A stretch of DNA of 64,000 bases from Adiantum capillus-veneris (lineage: Eukaryota; Streptophyta; Polypodiopsida; Polypodiales; Pteridaceae). The translations under genes were made by a program, and so were the position numbers. Of this stretch, positions 1 to 11,333 are shown piece after piece; positions within the stretch are counted from its first letter, which is position 1; each line of letters starts with the position of its first letter. Under the pieces are notes generated by a model, which did not search any database, was not told the origin of the DNA, and worked only from the letters and a program-made list of their open reading frames with translations. The DNA is taken from the NCBI GenBank assembly GCA_014529385.2, contig CM043964.1:132900420-132964419 (forward strand), in the 5' to 3' direction.

Positions 1-1322
1 TGGGAGAATAAACGGGAACAAGGGTTAAGATATAAATGATCTTATAGATCTATTTAAGCACGGGGCCAATGGTAAAGGGGTCCATATGAGAAAAGGTCTA
101 TCAAAGAGAAAGGTTAACTAATGGAGCAAAAGACCTTAGGGTTGTCTTCATTAAAGCTTCCAAAGGTAAGTGTTAAAAGCTTTAGCACATAGTCTTTAAA
201 ATTTTACTCTTTAGTCACTATAGTCCAAGCAGGCAAGGGGGTAGCTTGCTTAAGCTAGGGTTGTGCTTAAGCAGGGGGGCTGCCTGCTTACCAAGTTCAA
301 AATACTTGCTATTCAAGAGGGGGCGATCCCTACAAAGGGGGGGGGGGGGTAGATAGTAAGTGAGCACCTCACCAAGGACCCATACCCTTATGAAAGGAAA
401 GAGGTCACTTGTCAAGTGTAGAGACACACTAATCAAGCAGGTAGGGGGTGTGCTTAAGCAGGGGCTGTGCTTAAGCAAGGGGGGTGCTAGCTTAGCCTCA
501 CAAAGAGAAAGAAGGACACTTGTCAAGAGGCTACACACCTTGCCCCAATGGGAGCCCATCTCTCTCTCTCTCTCTCATTTGAGTCTACCACAAGCTCTCT
601 CTCATTCATTCTTCCCTTCACACACTCTTGTGAAGCAAGGATTCCATCTCCTTCTCCAAGCTTGAGAAGTTGAGTGCCTACTACCACAAGCTCTTGGCTA
701 TGGATGCAAATCCACACAAGAGAATGCTTATGCTTGCTTTACCAATCTCTCTAATCTCCATTAACTCTATGCTAAGCTATGCTACAAGAGCTATGAGTGA
801 TTATGTGCAAGGGGTTATATCTTTCTTGTAGAGCTACTTCTACTTCTCTCTTCTTCCTCACTCCCTACTAGCTCTCCTCACCTTTCATGGTGTTTGAGGT
901 CTTGGGATTGAGGTGGGCATTTTTCAAGCTCATGCTAATCATGTTTATTGTTGTAGTTATGTTAATGCTTGGTGAGTGAAGCTTACCATCTTCATCTCAT
1001 CAAGAAGGTCTCAAGGAACACAAATAGTAATATTGTAAACAAGTCTTCCGTCATGGAAGAATCTATAATACAAATGCCTATTGGAGGGGGGACCGGCTCC
1101 AACTAATCCGGTCCTCTATTGGTGTCAATTTCTCTAAACTCTCACTCTCTTTTACAAGTATTGATCATGCCATGTTAATGAAGTAATTTGTTAAGTGTTG
1201 TTCTCTCTATCCAAGCACTTTCTTTCTCACTATACATCTACACACTAAAGAATACCCAAGGAAATGCTCAATATGTTATTTACTTTATGCTTCAACTCAA
1301 GCTAAAGGCTAATTCCATTACA
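1..1322 (+). repeat. 3' LTR of a gypsy element (A family), 5' end cut by window
   Basis: This is nearly identical to the LTRs at 50723-52117 and 57671-59088, but its first ~64 bases lie outside the window. It ends in ATTACA at 1317-1322 and is followed by CTCAT (1323-1327), the same five bases that flank the complete A element. The body of its element must lie left of the window. It carries a G-run near 341-350 and a short CT run near 560-577, both of which differ in length between copies. No host gene lies in it; short open frames here are LTR sequence. Confidence 0.9.
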
Positions 1323-2204
1323 CTCATCGACCTCAATTATTTCAGAAGGTGCTTTTCCTGTAGAAGTATGTACAATATTATTGTACGCATACTCTACGAG
1401 AGGTAAGTACTTTTCCCATTGTGAGTGTTGATCTACTTCGGTAACATAAGTCTTTAGTAGATCGAGTATCGTAAGATTGGCTATCTCACTTTGGCCATCC
1501 GTTTGTGAGTGATAGACCAAAGAGAAATTCAATTTTGTTCCTAGATTTTTCAAGAGACCTTTCTAGAAACTATTGGTCATTCTAGGATCTCTATCTGACA
1601 CGATGGATGTTGGCAATCCATGGTGTTTGAAAATCTGTGATATGAAGAGAGTTGCCATTTGGTGTGTCTTAATAGTCTTTTGACAAGAATAAAGTGCGTT
1701 TGCTTGCTAAACCTGTCGACTATTATCCATATTTCTATGTTCCCATGGATAGACTTGGATAATCCAAATATAAAATCCATGGATATACTCTCCCATGGTG
1801 AATTTGGGATGGGCAATTGCTCGAGTTATCCAGGTTGCTTCCCTCTATCATACTTGGTATTTTGGCATGCCACACATTTTGAAACATACTCTTGTATGTC
1901 CACTTTCATGGTAGGCCAATAGAAATACGTATCTACTCCTCAGAGAGTAGGTTGAATGCCTCTATGCCCCGCATAGGGAGGAGCATGGGATTCATACATG
2001 ACTTTCTCACAATGGGAGTGGGTAACACATAGCCTATTGCCGTGGAAGAGATAACCATCCTACAAGGTGAATGGTTCCTCTTTCTTCCCCAAAGGAAGGA
2101 CTAACATTATGTCTCTATAGTCAGGGTCAGCAGCATACTCATCTATCGTAGAAGATAGATCATTGTGAGTAGCTTTAAACACCACATTAACTTTTGGTCG
2201 TCGT
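1323..2204 (-). pseudogene. gypsy element C: integrase and end of RNase H (3' part of pol)
   Basis: On the minus strand this encodes broken integrase segments: a core with SMDFIFGLSKSIHG (about 1577-1816) and a later part with YHSQTDGQSEIANL and YAYNNIVHTSTGKAPSEI (about 1330-1553). The RNase H/integrase linker is near 2060-2200. Frames are interrupted by stops, so it is not functional. Compared with 59089-60010 it is the same sequence, except that about 51 bases (59098-59148 in the other copy) are missing next to the target duplication at 1323-1331. The gene continues at 7683 beyond the copia insertion. Confidence 0.85.
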
Positions 2205-2347
2205 TGTTGAGATGTAGAGAGAAAGAGAGAGAGACGAGACAAGAGACACACCATATACGCTCCCAAAGACTGATTCATATTGAGGACAAGATACAAATAT
2301 ATAGGTGAGACCAAGTTCAATAGAGTGAGCCATATATAGCTCCAACA
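2205..2347 (-). repeat. copia 3' LTR
   Basis: This 143-bp LTR has TG...CA termini and lies downstream of the coding region in the minus orientation. It includes a GA-rich stretch and CCATATATAGC-type AT-rich sequence. It pairs with 7535-7677, with mismatches seen near the positions equivalent to 2270 and 2320. Confidence 0.93.
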
Positions 2348-2356
2348 CCCCCACTC
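2348..2356 (-). other. Polypurine tract of copia element
   Basis: On the minus strand a run GAGTGGGGG sits immediately inside the 3' LTR, where plus-strand DNA synthesis is primed. Position and composition fit the family; function is inferred. Confidence 0.75.
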
Positions 2357-2594
2357 AAACAAAGGTCTCTAGCTTTGGATGAAAAAACCCTTGGGGAGTT
2401 CAAGGGAAAAACCCAAGCCCCTATACAATGTGAAATATGAACCAATGGTGATGATGTGAAAGTGAATTGTGCATCTATGTACAAATATTCAAGTGACTTA
2501 GATATCACAAGGTGCAAATGTGGAGTGTGCATAGTGCATGGTACCTAAAAGATTACAATGTCATATGTACAAAGCTATTACAATAGAAAAGAAG

Positions 2595-5500
2595 CTAATC
2601 TAGAAAGAGTGAGGCCGAAGCAACTCCAAGCTCCGAGCGCAAGAGGATGAAACGTGACTCATTGAGGCCTTTGGTCAAAATTTCTGCAATCATCTGGTCA
2701 CTTGGACAGTGTTCAACCATAATGGTTCCCTTGCGTACTTCATACCTGACATAATGATAATGGACAGCAATGTGCTTTGACTTATTATGTTGAACATAGT
2801 CTTTTGCAAGACTAATAGCACTTTGGTTGTCACACCGCAAGGGTGTGCTAGAAAGAGGAGAGTGACCAATATCAACCAGCATTTGTGGAAGCCAAATCAA
2901 CTCACGAGTTGCAAGTGATGCCACAACATATTCTGACTCAGTCGTAGAAACTGCAACACAATGTTGTTTCTTGCTGGTCCAAGAAACAAGACAACCATTT
3001 ATAAAGAAGCAATTTCCACTAGTAGATCGCATAGATAAATGTGAGCTTGCCCAGTCTACATCTGTGTAACCCAAAAGAGAAAGAGATTGCATAGAATCCG
3101 ATGTGAGTTGTCATCGATAGACTAAACCAAAATCTGTAGTGCCTTTCAAGTATTTCAATACACGCTTTGCAACAGACCAATGCTTAAGAGAAGGACATGC
3201 AAGATGTTGTCCAAGATAGTTAGCAGCAAACAGAATATCAGGACGAGTGTTCATGCCAACAAACTGAAGACATCCAATCAAGTTAGCATAAGGTTGATTT
3301 GTGACAAGTTGACCGCCATTATCAGAAGTATTCTTCGTAGAGCTCGCAAGACAAGGTGTGTTGGCTGAATGTGCAGATTCCATACCAAATTTTTGAATAG
3401 TATCTGCAATAAACTTTGACTATCGAAGGAATAAAATACCTTTTGTACGGTTCCGTTGGATTTGAATGCCAAGACAAGAGTGAATCTCTCCAAGATCCAC
3501 CATATCGAATGCAGAAGACAATAAATTTTTTACTTGCTGAAGAAATCCCAAATCATTGGAAACAAGGATGGTATCATCCACATAAAGAGCAAGAATCACA
3601 AAACTGCTACCTTGGCGTTTTATGTATAAGTTGGGGTCTGACGAGCAAGAGATGAATCCTTTAGAGGTGAGAAAAAGATCAAATTTTGTATACCAGGCTC
3701 GCGAAGCTTGTTTGAGACCATATAGTGCCTTATGGAGTTGAGCAACAAGGTCTTCTTTACCTGGAATAACAAACCCTTCTGGTTGTTCCATATAAATTTC
3801 CTCTACCAAGTCACCATTAAGAAAATCAGTTCGCACATCCATTTGATGAGCTTCTAAATCAAATTGAACAGCAAATGCCAATAAAACTCGAACACTTGTA
3901 ATGCGAACAACTGGTGAAAAAGTCTCTTGATAATCAACACCAGCTACTTGGGAGTAATCTTTTGCAACTAAATGCGCCTTGAACTTGTCAAAAGATCTAT
4001 CTGCTTTTACTTTTGTTTTATACACCCACTTACATTTAATAGCTATACGACCAGGAGGTAATTCAGTTAGTATCCATGTACCTTTAGAGATAAGAGAATC
4101 GTACTCTGCTTCCATAGCCTCTTGCCATTGATCCTTTTGTGGTGAAGAGATAGCTTCATCATAAGTAACGGGATCTTCAGAAGTAGAAAAAGCATTATCA
4201 GCAATATCGTCATCATAAACATGACATGAGCCATGTTCAAAATCAATAGGCAGATCAACAAAAATATCAATATCATCATTGGCAACATTTGGAATGGATG
4301 GTTGTGAGGAGGAAAGTTGCTCTATAGGAAGAGTTTCATCTTCTGAAAGAAATGGAAAAGCCTGAAGCAATGATTTAGTATCATCAGAATCATCCATGGA
4401 CCGTGAGCCTCCCATAAGCTGTTCGTTAAAAGTAGCATCACGATTCACAATTACTTTCTTGGAGGAAGGGTCATAGAATTTGTAGCCTTTGGAAGTGTCA
4501 GAATATCCAATAAAAATAACTTTAAGACCAGGAGCATCAAGCTTTGTTCGTGTTTCTTTGGGAACATGAATATAAGCAATACATCCAAAGGTTCGAAAAT
4601 GAGATACAGAAGGAATGTCACCTGTCCATGCTGTGATGGGTATCTTACCAGAGGGTGCAGTAGTAGGAAGATGATTCTGAATAAATGTTGCCGTCAAAGT
4701 AGCTTCAACCCAGAAAACACGAGATAAGCCAGAATGAATCAGCATACATCTTACAGCATTGAGAATAGTGCGATTCTTTCGTTCAGCAACACCATTCTGT
4801 TGAGGCGAATATGGAATAGTGTCTTCATGATGAATTCCTGTGTCAGCACAGTAACTCACAAACTCTCGAGAAACATACTTGCCTCCATTGTCACTACGAA
4901 GCTTCTTAAGGTGACGACCAGTTTGAAGTTCCGCAGCCTTGTGGAATTGCTTGAAAACAGATAAGGCTTCAGATTTTTGTCTAAGTAGAAATACAGTCGT
5001 ATACCTTGAGAAATCATCAATGAAAGTAATGAAGTAGCGATATTGTGATCTCGAAGAAGGTAGAGGTCCACATATATCAGTATGAACAAGATCCAAGATG
5101 TCATGAGAATGAGTTGTATTTGAAAGAGGAAAGGGTTTATGATTGTGTTTCCCAAGATCACAAAATTCACAAATTCCCATATGGGGATGGGCTTTAAGAT
5201 CCATGCCATGAACAAGATCACGACGTTGAAGATCAAGGAGTTTTGAGAAATCAGCATGAACAAAACGGTGATGCCATACTTTGCAATCATGATCACCTGG
5301 AGCAGTGACAATATTTGCTACAGCATCGTTGAGAGAGAGTTCAAATAAATTACCGTTTCGAGGAGCAGTGGCTATAGTCTGTCCATCTTTCTCAATTCGG
5401 CATTTGGTATAATCAAATCCAACAAACAGACCAAGATCAACAAGTCTAGCAACTGAAAGAAGATTATGTTGAAGATCCGGTACATGTAATACTCCTCGCA

Positions 5501-6782
5501 AAATTCGAGTGGAAGAAGATAAGGTACCAAGATATAAGTCTCCAATACCCTTTACTTGACAAGTAGTATCATCAGCAAGATAAACAACACGTTGAACTGG
5601 CAGTGGATGATAGTTATGGAGCCACTTAGACTGATATGTCATATTTTCTGTAGCACCAGAATCGACAATAAAAAGTGATCCATCACGTACATGAAGTATT
5701 CTGTGTGGAGCAACTGAACATAGCACGCAGCTTGTTTCTGGTACAATGTTGTTTCGATGTTCAGTAGCATATGCTCTATTCCGATCTGTGTCGAATCGAC
5801 GCTTATAGCACATATGAGTGGGATGATCAAATCGTCCACAATATTCACAAGAAGAAGAAGAAGAGTCTCTAGATAAACGTGGTTGTTTTGTGGTAATATT
5901 GTGTTCTTCATCATATTTACGTGCCCAACAATCATCTTCAGTATGGCCATTTCTGTTGCAGTAAGAACATTGCTTATTAGGAAATTTGAGACGAGAGAAA
6001 ATATTACCGCGACGGCCACCTCTGTGGTTTCCTCGTTGAAATGGACGCCTTCGAGCATAAAAAGCACGTTCCATCTGTTGTGACTTAGTCTCCTCTTGTG
6101 AAATCATAGTTGTATCGTGACCAGCATTCCGACGTTCTTGACGTTGAGAGTATTCAATTAAAGACATGCAAGCTTGGTCGAAATCAAGATCATCTTTATT
6201 AGAGAGAATAGTAACAATGTTATCATAAGAAGAGTCCTTCACCGTATCAAGGAGAAGTGTAATCAGTTGCTTTTGTGGAACAGGATCACCGGCAGCAACA
6301 AGTTGATTAATAATAGATTTGAAAGACTCAATATGTCCCGTCATGGCAGTACCAACTTCATATTGTAACTTGTTAAGCAACCCTCTCAAATAAAGTATTT
6401 CTGTAACAGATTTCTTCTGAAAGTTTGCAATAAGGTACTTCCATACGTCATGGGAAGTAGGCAGTTCATACATATCAAGCAAAAGGGAATCAGTAAGAGC
6501 AGAAAGAATATGCCGATGAGCTGCTTTATCACGTCGTTGCCAATCCGTATAGGCAACATTCCAATCTTCAAATATAGGTCCTTCAGTGATAAGCACGTTA
6601 TCATTATCCGTATCAATAGGCTGAGGCGGACAAACATGATTTCCAAGAACAACATCGGAGAGTTCATCGCCTTTAAGAATTAACAACATCTTTGCTTTCT
6701 AGCCTGGAAATCCTTGACCTTGGAAAGGAGGAACAGAACGTTGGCCAGAAGGAAAGCCGTTGACGAGAATATTCATAGCCAT
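2595..6782 (-). pseudogene. copia gag-pol polyprotein with three in-frame stops
   Basis: The likely start is the ATG at 6782 (MAMNILVNG), giving gag, then two zinc-knuckle-like motifs (CSYCNRNGHTEDDC; CEYCGRFDHPTHMC). Next come the protease (VDSGATENM), the integrase zinc region (CEFCDLGKH) and the integrase core (HTDICGP, RSDNGGKY, SPQQNGVAERKNR). Then RT follows (QMDVRTDFLNGDL, LYVDDTILVS), and a copia RNase H (YTDVDWASS, TTESEYVVAS, LTKGLNESRF). The longest uninterrupted part, 3420-6689, codes 1089 residues. In-frame nonsense codons are TAG at 6699-6701 (before gag KAKMLLILKG), TAG just below 3420, and TGA near 3108-3110. Without these it would be one continuous polyprotein, as in the family. 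Its job is to encode all proteins for retrotransposition; this copy looks inactive in cis. Confidence 0.95.
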
Positions 6783-7522
6783 ATCTTGTTGCGAGAAGAC
6801 GTATAAGATAAGATCACAGAATCTGCACACCATATATGGTGAAGGCCGCAATTGAGAATGAGAGAGATATGAGTACTGCGTTCTGTCAACGATAAACGTA
6901 AGAAGGATGCTCAAGGAACGTCCAAAGATGTGAGAGACGTCACCCAAAAAGGACAGGGTAAAGGAGACGTTAATAATAAACGAGTCCTCAAAATAGAGTG
7001 GCGTGAGACGCAAGATTGACGGCCACAATACGAATAGCAAAAAGCTAAATCTTCTCGAAAAATTTAACGCCAAAATAAGAAAAACGATCGCGGACGCTTC
7101 ACGAAGAAGTAGGACGAAGAAAGCTGCGTCAAGCTCTATTGCAGTAAAAACAGCATACCTTTCTGCTGCGAACTCCGATTGACGCAAACCTAGAACTCAA
7201 ATCGAAGAGCTCAAGGAGACGAACAAGTTTTGGATGAAAAGTGCCAAATTTTGAGCAGAACAACAAGAAAAATTGAGCAGAACAGCAAGAAAAATTGAGA
7301 TGAAGTTCAGGGTGTCATTAACAACAAAACGTAATCAACGATTAGATTGATTATAAATAAACGCCACATAAAACACTAATCATATTCTTCTTAACACAAA
7401 ACAACCACAGTTAACAAGAATCAACGCTCAAAAATAAAATTTGTAACAATTTTGAATCTTACATGCGAATCGCATACACATACTGTTGTCACCATGAATT
7501 GAATCTGCGCGTGATCGTTACC
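6783..7522 (-). other. copia 5' untranslated leader
   Basis: The stretch lies between the primer site and gag. An open frame reaches up to 7187 in phase with gag but shows no recognisable domain, so it is treated as leader. It is A/T-rich near 7240-7450. Confidence 0.6.
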
Positions 7523-7534
7523 GCTCTGATACCA
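7523..7534 (-). other. Primer binding site (initiator tRNA-Met type), copia
   Basis: The minus strand reads TGGTATCAGAGC directly after the 5' LTR. This is the classic plant PBS complementary to the 3' end of initiator methionine tRNA. Confidence 0.93.
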
Positions 7535-7677
7535 TGTTGAGATGTAGAGAGAAAGAGAGAGAGACGAGACAAGAGACACACCATATACGCTCCCAAAGAC
7601 CGATTCATATTGAGGACAAGATACAAATATATAGGTGAGACCAAGTTCAGTAGAGTGAGCCATATATAGCTCCAACA
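7535..7677 (-). repeat. copia 5' LTR
   Basis: This is the 143-bp partner of 2205-2347. It drives transcription leftward in the expected orientation and is bounded on the right by the GTCGT target duplication (7678-7682). Confidence 0.93.
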
Positions 7678-7682
7678 GTCGT

Positions 7683-8963
7683 GAAAGTACAATAGCCACT
7701 TGAAAATATGAAAATTAAATTGTGAAAGAAAATTTTCCCACCTCATTTGTTTGTCGGAAAGCTTGGTTAGCGTCATGAAGTACTTGAGACTTTGGTGGTC
7801 GGTTTCTAGAATAAATGGAGTCCCCATTAAATAGTGCTTCCATGTGTCTAGGGCATATAGAATAGCTAAAAGCTCTTTCTCATAAATTCCTAATATCCAT
7901 TCATCCGTATTGAGCATGTGGCTCTCATATGCTGTGGCATGCCCTTCTTGAAGCAAGAATGCTCCAAGGCAATCACCACAAGCATCACATTAGGATGGCT
8001 TTGAGAGATCCATAAGCTTGAGGAGTGGTTGGGAGGTAAGCTTCTTTTTGAGCATGTCAAAATATTTTTTCTCCTTAGTAGTCCATGAATACTTAATGTT
8101 CTTCTTTGTTAATTCATGTACTGGTCCTGCGATTTGAGAAAATCTAGCTATGAAGCATCTATAGCATGCACACATGCCAAAAATCTTCTTAGCTCATGTA
8201 GATTCCTTGGATTAGGCCATGCTTTTATTACCTCTAACTTCGATGGATCCATCCGGATACCATCTTGAGAGATAATTTGACATAAGTATTGAATCTCTTG
8301 AAGGAAAAATTCGCTTTTCTTTCGGTTGAGAAAAAGCTTGTTCTCCCTCAATGCTTGAAAAATCACTTGGAGATGTTGCTTGTGTTCCTCCAAGGACTTG
8401 GAGTAGATGATGATATCATCAAAGAACACTCCATTGAATTTGCGGTAGGGTCTAAAGATTTTTTGCATTAGACGATTGCACATGGCTGGTGCATTATTCA
8501 AGCCAAAAGGCATGACTAGATATTCAAAAAGGCCAAATGTTGTACGAAACACAGTCTTTAGGATATCTTCATCCACTATCCTTATTTGATGATAGCCACT
8601 TTTAAGGTCAATCCTACTGAAGTAGGTAGAGACTTGTAGCTTATCAAACAGATCTTCTTCCCAAGGAATGGGAAATCTCTTTTTGATAGTGATATGGTTT
8701 AGTGCTCAATAGTCCATACATATACGATATGTACCATCTTTCTTTTGCACTAAAAAGATTGGAGAACAAAAGGGAGAGGAGCTACGCCTCACCATCCCTT
8801 TGTCAACCAATTCTTGTACTTGCCTCATGATCTCCTCTTGTTGAGCTTGGGAAAGTCGATAAGGAGGCTTGCTAGGCGGTGATATTCCTGGGAGAAGCTC
8901 AATTCGATGGTCATCATCCCCTCTTTTTGGAGGTAAGTCCATAGGGATATCATCGATGAACAC
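7683..8963 (-). pseudogene. gypsy element C: reverse transcriptase and RNase H, broken
   Basis: RT pieces read MVRRSSSPFCSPIFLVQKKDG (8706-8963, ending at a stop after CMDY). The segment 8148-8576 carries MPFGLNNAP and the active-site region GVFFDDIIIYSK. The thumb/connection lies at 7990-8175. RNase H (YEKELLAILYALDTWKHYL, ETDHQSLKYF) runs from 7956 down to the copia insertion at 7682 and resumes at 2204. At least one frameshift near 8160 and several stops break the frame. Sequence and breaks are shared with 60077-61301, so most of the decay predates the duplication. It belongs to a chromovirus-like Ty3/gypsy element. Confidence 0.88.
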
Positions 8964-9148
8964 ATCTTAAAATCCTTTTAGAAAATTATACAAATCTAAC
9001 TCTTCTTAATTCTTACCATTTATATTTGATGAAACAATAAGACCTGTTAGGGATTCTTTGACAAAAATTATGTACGTAGAAACTGAGCTCTTCATTGATT
9101 TATAAAAAAACAAGAGGATTTACAAGTGGTATGGTACGACCAGGTTCC
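8964..9148 (-). other. gypsy C: protease-RT linker, no intact frame
   Basis: A short AT-rich linker lies between protease and RT and is closely matched at 61302-61486. Nothing beyond decayed pol sequence is seen. Confidence 0.6.
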
Positions 9149-10186
9149 CTAACATCTATATACATGTTCTTTCCCCCTATAAGTGAAGTAGATTCTCCTT
9201 TCAAGGAGCTTCATGTTGGTAGCCATGCGGTTAAACCATGGAGCCCCTAGGATAGCATCGTCATGTTGGAGAGGAGAGAAGAAAAAGTCTTCTTTGTCGA
9301 CATAGCTTTGGACATGGAGCCTCAACTTCCCAATCAAGGGAGTAACGAAGGCTCGCTGTCCCTTCAAAGCAGTGTTGGCCATTACGGCATCTCCCATCTT
9401 GAAAGCTTGAATGTCCAACTTGGTGGCCAAATCCGTTGATATGAAGTTGTGAATAGAACCAAGGTCAAACAAGATGAAGGCATCATGCTCCCTTACCTTT
9501 CCCCAAGCATAGGAGAGAGGTGCACCTTTGCAATGAGCATCCTCTTTCGGAGCTTTCATGGTGGAAGCTCTAGAAGTCTCATTGCGAGTATTTCTCTTGG
9601 GGCAAGAATGATAGCCATGTCCTTGCTCCCCACACTTAAAACATTTATGGTCCTTGCGAAAAGCTTCAAGATCTTCAAGAGAGAGTTTGTTTTCACCTTT
9701 GTAAACTCCCTTCTCCTTGGACCGATTGTTGCTGTTGTTGTTTTTGGAATTGCCTTGGGAAGAATTTTGGGCATTGGTTCTCCCGTTTGCAGAATTTTTG
9801 TCTTTGTTTTCCATGGGCTTGACATACCGTCTAGCCCCTTGTTGGAAATTGATGCAGTACGCAACCATGGTGTGATGGATTACTGTGATGATAGAATCGG
9901 GCCGTTGAGAGTTAACGTATTTGGCCATCTCTTCAGGTAAACCTGCACAGAATTGTTGCTTTTGCTTGGCGAAGCCTATCTTTTGGAAGACAATAGCCTT
10001 GAGATGTAAATCCCAAAACTTGTCTACATATTTGTGGATAGACTCATGAGAGAGAAGATTCAAACTGCGCCATTCAGTAAGCACTTTGTACTTTGCATCG
10101 CTTGCAAGGAATTGCTTCATGATGGAAACTCGTAGAGTTTTCCATGTCTTTGGGGCTTCGCCATTGCCATGAAGGCTAGCCACCAT
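9149..10186 (-). pseudogene. gypsy element C: gag C-terminal half, zinc knuckle and protease
   Basis: An open frame of 345 residues starts inside gag (WKTLRVSIMKQFL, KYVDKFWDLHLKA: the retrotransposon gag domain). It continues through a CCHC knuckle (CFKCGEQGHGYHSC) into a retropepsin-like domain (FILFDLGSIHNFIS, then LGAPWFNRM). The protease triad position reads D-L-G here, and D-P-G in the copy at 61487-62152 and in element A, instead of the textbook D-S/T-G. It is detached by stops from both the gag N-terminus and RT, so it is treated as part of a broken gag-pol. There is a nearly identical duplicate at 61487-62524. Confidence 0.88.
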
Positions 10187-10297
10187 TGAAGAGAAAATTT
10201 CTGGAAGTGCATAGCTACATGGTGTATCTTGGAGGACTCCGTGAAGCCCTCATCTCCAAAGGCCGCATCAAATTATTGGATGAAGGCCAATACTTTT

Positions 10298-10922
10298 TCA
10301 TGGCACCAAAGGTGCCATCATAGGTGAGAAAAGAGATACTCTTTTCTCCCTCTTTGAACTTCTTGAGCTTTTGTGACCTTTGCCATGTAGGGTATGATTA
10401 ACGATGTACTCCCCTCTTGTATTCTCTAGGAGAATAATCATATCTTTCATCAGAAGAGGAGGAAGGTGAAGAAGAAGGAGAAGAGGGTGACCTCTTTCTT
10501 GGCCTTTCTTCCTTTGTTTCCTCTCTCCCCTTTTTGAGTGACAAAGAGAAGAACTGTGGGTTGGACGTTTCCTCTCGGGAGGAGTTGGCGATCCGCCGTT
10601 TTCATGGGGCCACATCTTCATAAAAACTTAAAGTTTCATTACTTTCTTGCTCTTTGGATTCCTCCTCTCGTATGGGAGAGAGTCTTCTTTTGGGGGTCTC
10701 TTCAAGAGGCCTCCTAAGCTCTCTCTTCTCTTGGAGAGGAAAGGAGATCCCATAAATGCAAAGTTGTTGAGTAACTTCAGCTTGCAAAGCAGGGTTGCCC
10801 ATAGCTTACTGCAAGCTAGTGACAAGATAATTGACAAACATGGGGGCATCATAATTAGCACCTTCATGTGCAAAATCGAAGTTATCAATGTTCATTCTAA
10901 TCTCATGGTTATTGTCAGCCAT
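10298..10922 (-). pseudogene. gypsy element C: gag N-terminal region, broken
   Basis: The start codon at 10922 follows the order seen in element A (MADNN... ending NFDFAHEGAN). After VTSLQ comes an in-frame TAA (10806-10808) where element A has CAA. Downstream are MGNPALQAEVTQQL and a Pro/Ser/Lys-rich linker with RRPLEETPKRRLSPIREEE. At least one frameshift near 10610 joins the basic linker region (10298-10621). The same TAA is present in the duplicate (near 63140). Confidence 0.85.
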
Positions 10923-11320
10923 ATTAACAAAATCTGTGTACAAACTTAGTGGATGCTTTGGCAATTCAAAACCTTAGTTTCCACTCCTCTTAGCCTTTGA
11001 AAATCGGCACTTATCTACACCCACGGCTCGAAGTGGTTAATTATAGAGAGTAGTGGAGTGGGTCTAATATTGCAGAATTGTCGAGGGATGGCTCCTTTCG
11101 GACTTCTTATGGCTCAATAATGGTAAAGCCGTAGGCGAGTCTAAAAAGACCCCATTGTTAAGTCCAAATCTCCTGAGGTGTGCACCATATCCTACATAGT
11201 GGGCTCAAAAAAATTGATAATAGATCCCAATCCCACTTACCCTAATATAATTAACAAAATCAACCATTTATAGGCTACTTAAGGACCTCTCTTCTTAATC
11301 AAGAAAAGAAAAAACCAAAT
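10923..11320 (-). other. gypsy C: 5' untranslated leader
   Basis: The sequence between gag and the primer site matches 63259-63656 and, less closely, 52131-52531 of element A. No gene is seen. Confidence 0.7.
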
Positions 11321-11332
11321 GCTCTGATACCA
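11321..11332 (-). other. Primer binding site, gypsy element C
   Basis: The minus strand reads TGGTATCAGAGC, one base inside the LTR end. It is complementary to initiator tRNA-Met and fixes the orientation of element C as leftward. Confidence 0.92.
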
Positions 11333-11333
11333 A

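Larger units (their letters stand above)
2205..7677 (-). mobile_element. Complete Ty1/copia LTR retrotransposon (5473 bp)
   Basis: Two 143-bp LTRs (2205-2347 and 7535-7677) begin TGTTG and end CAACA. They differ at about two positions, so the insertion is fairly young. The flanks GTCGT at 2200-2204 and 7678-7682 form a 5-bp target duplication. The uninterrupted target is seen in the duplicate copy near 60015-60025. The element is in minus orientation: the primer site lies beside the right LTR, the polypurine tract beside the left LTR, and one gag-pol reading frame lies between. Domain order protease-integrase-RT-RNase H places it in Ty1/copia. Confidence 0.96.

Noticed and set aside
7523-7534. 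tRNA-Met gene pieces at the four TGGTATCAGAGC sites
   Set aside because: Each is a 12-base primer site next to an LTR, not a tRNA gene; no tRNA fold is present.
9449-9940. 163-residue plus-strand frame (and its duplicate at 61787-62278)
   Set aside because: It is the antisense shadow of the gag/protease region, which has clear zinc knuckle and gag motifs on the minus strand.
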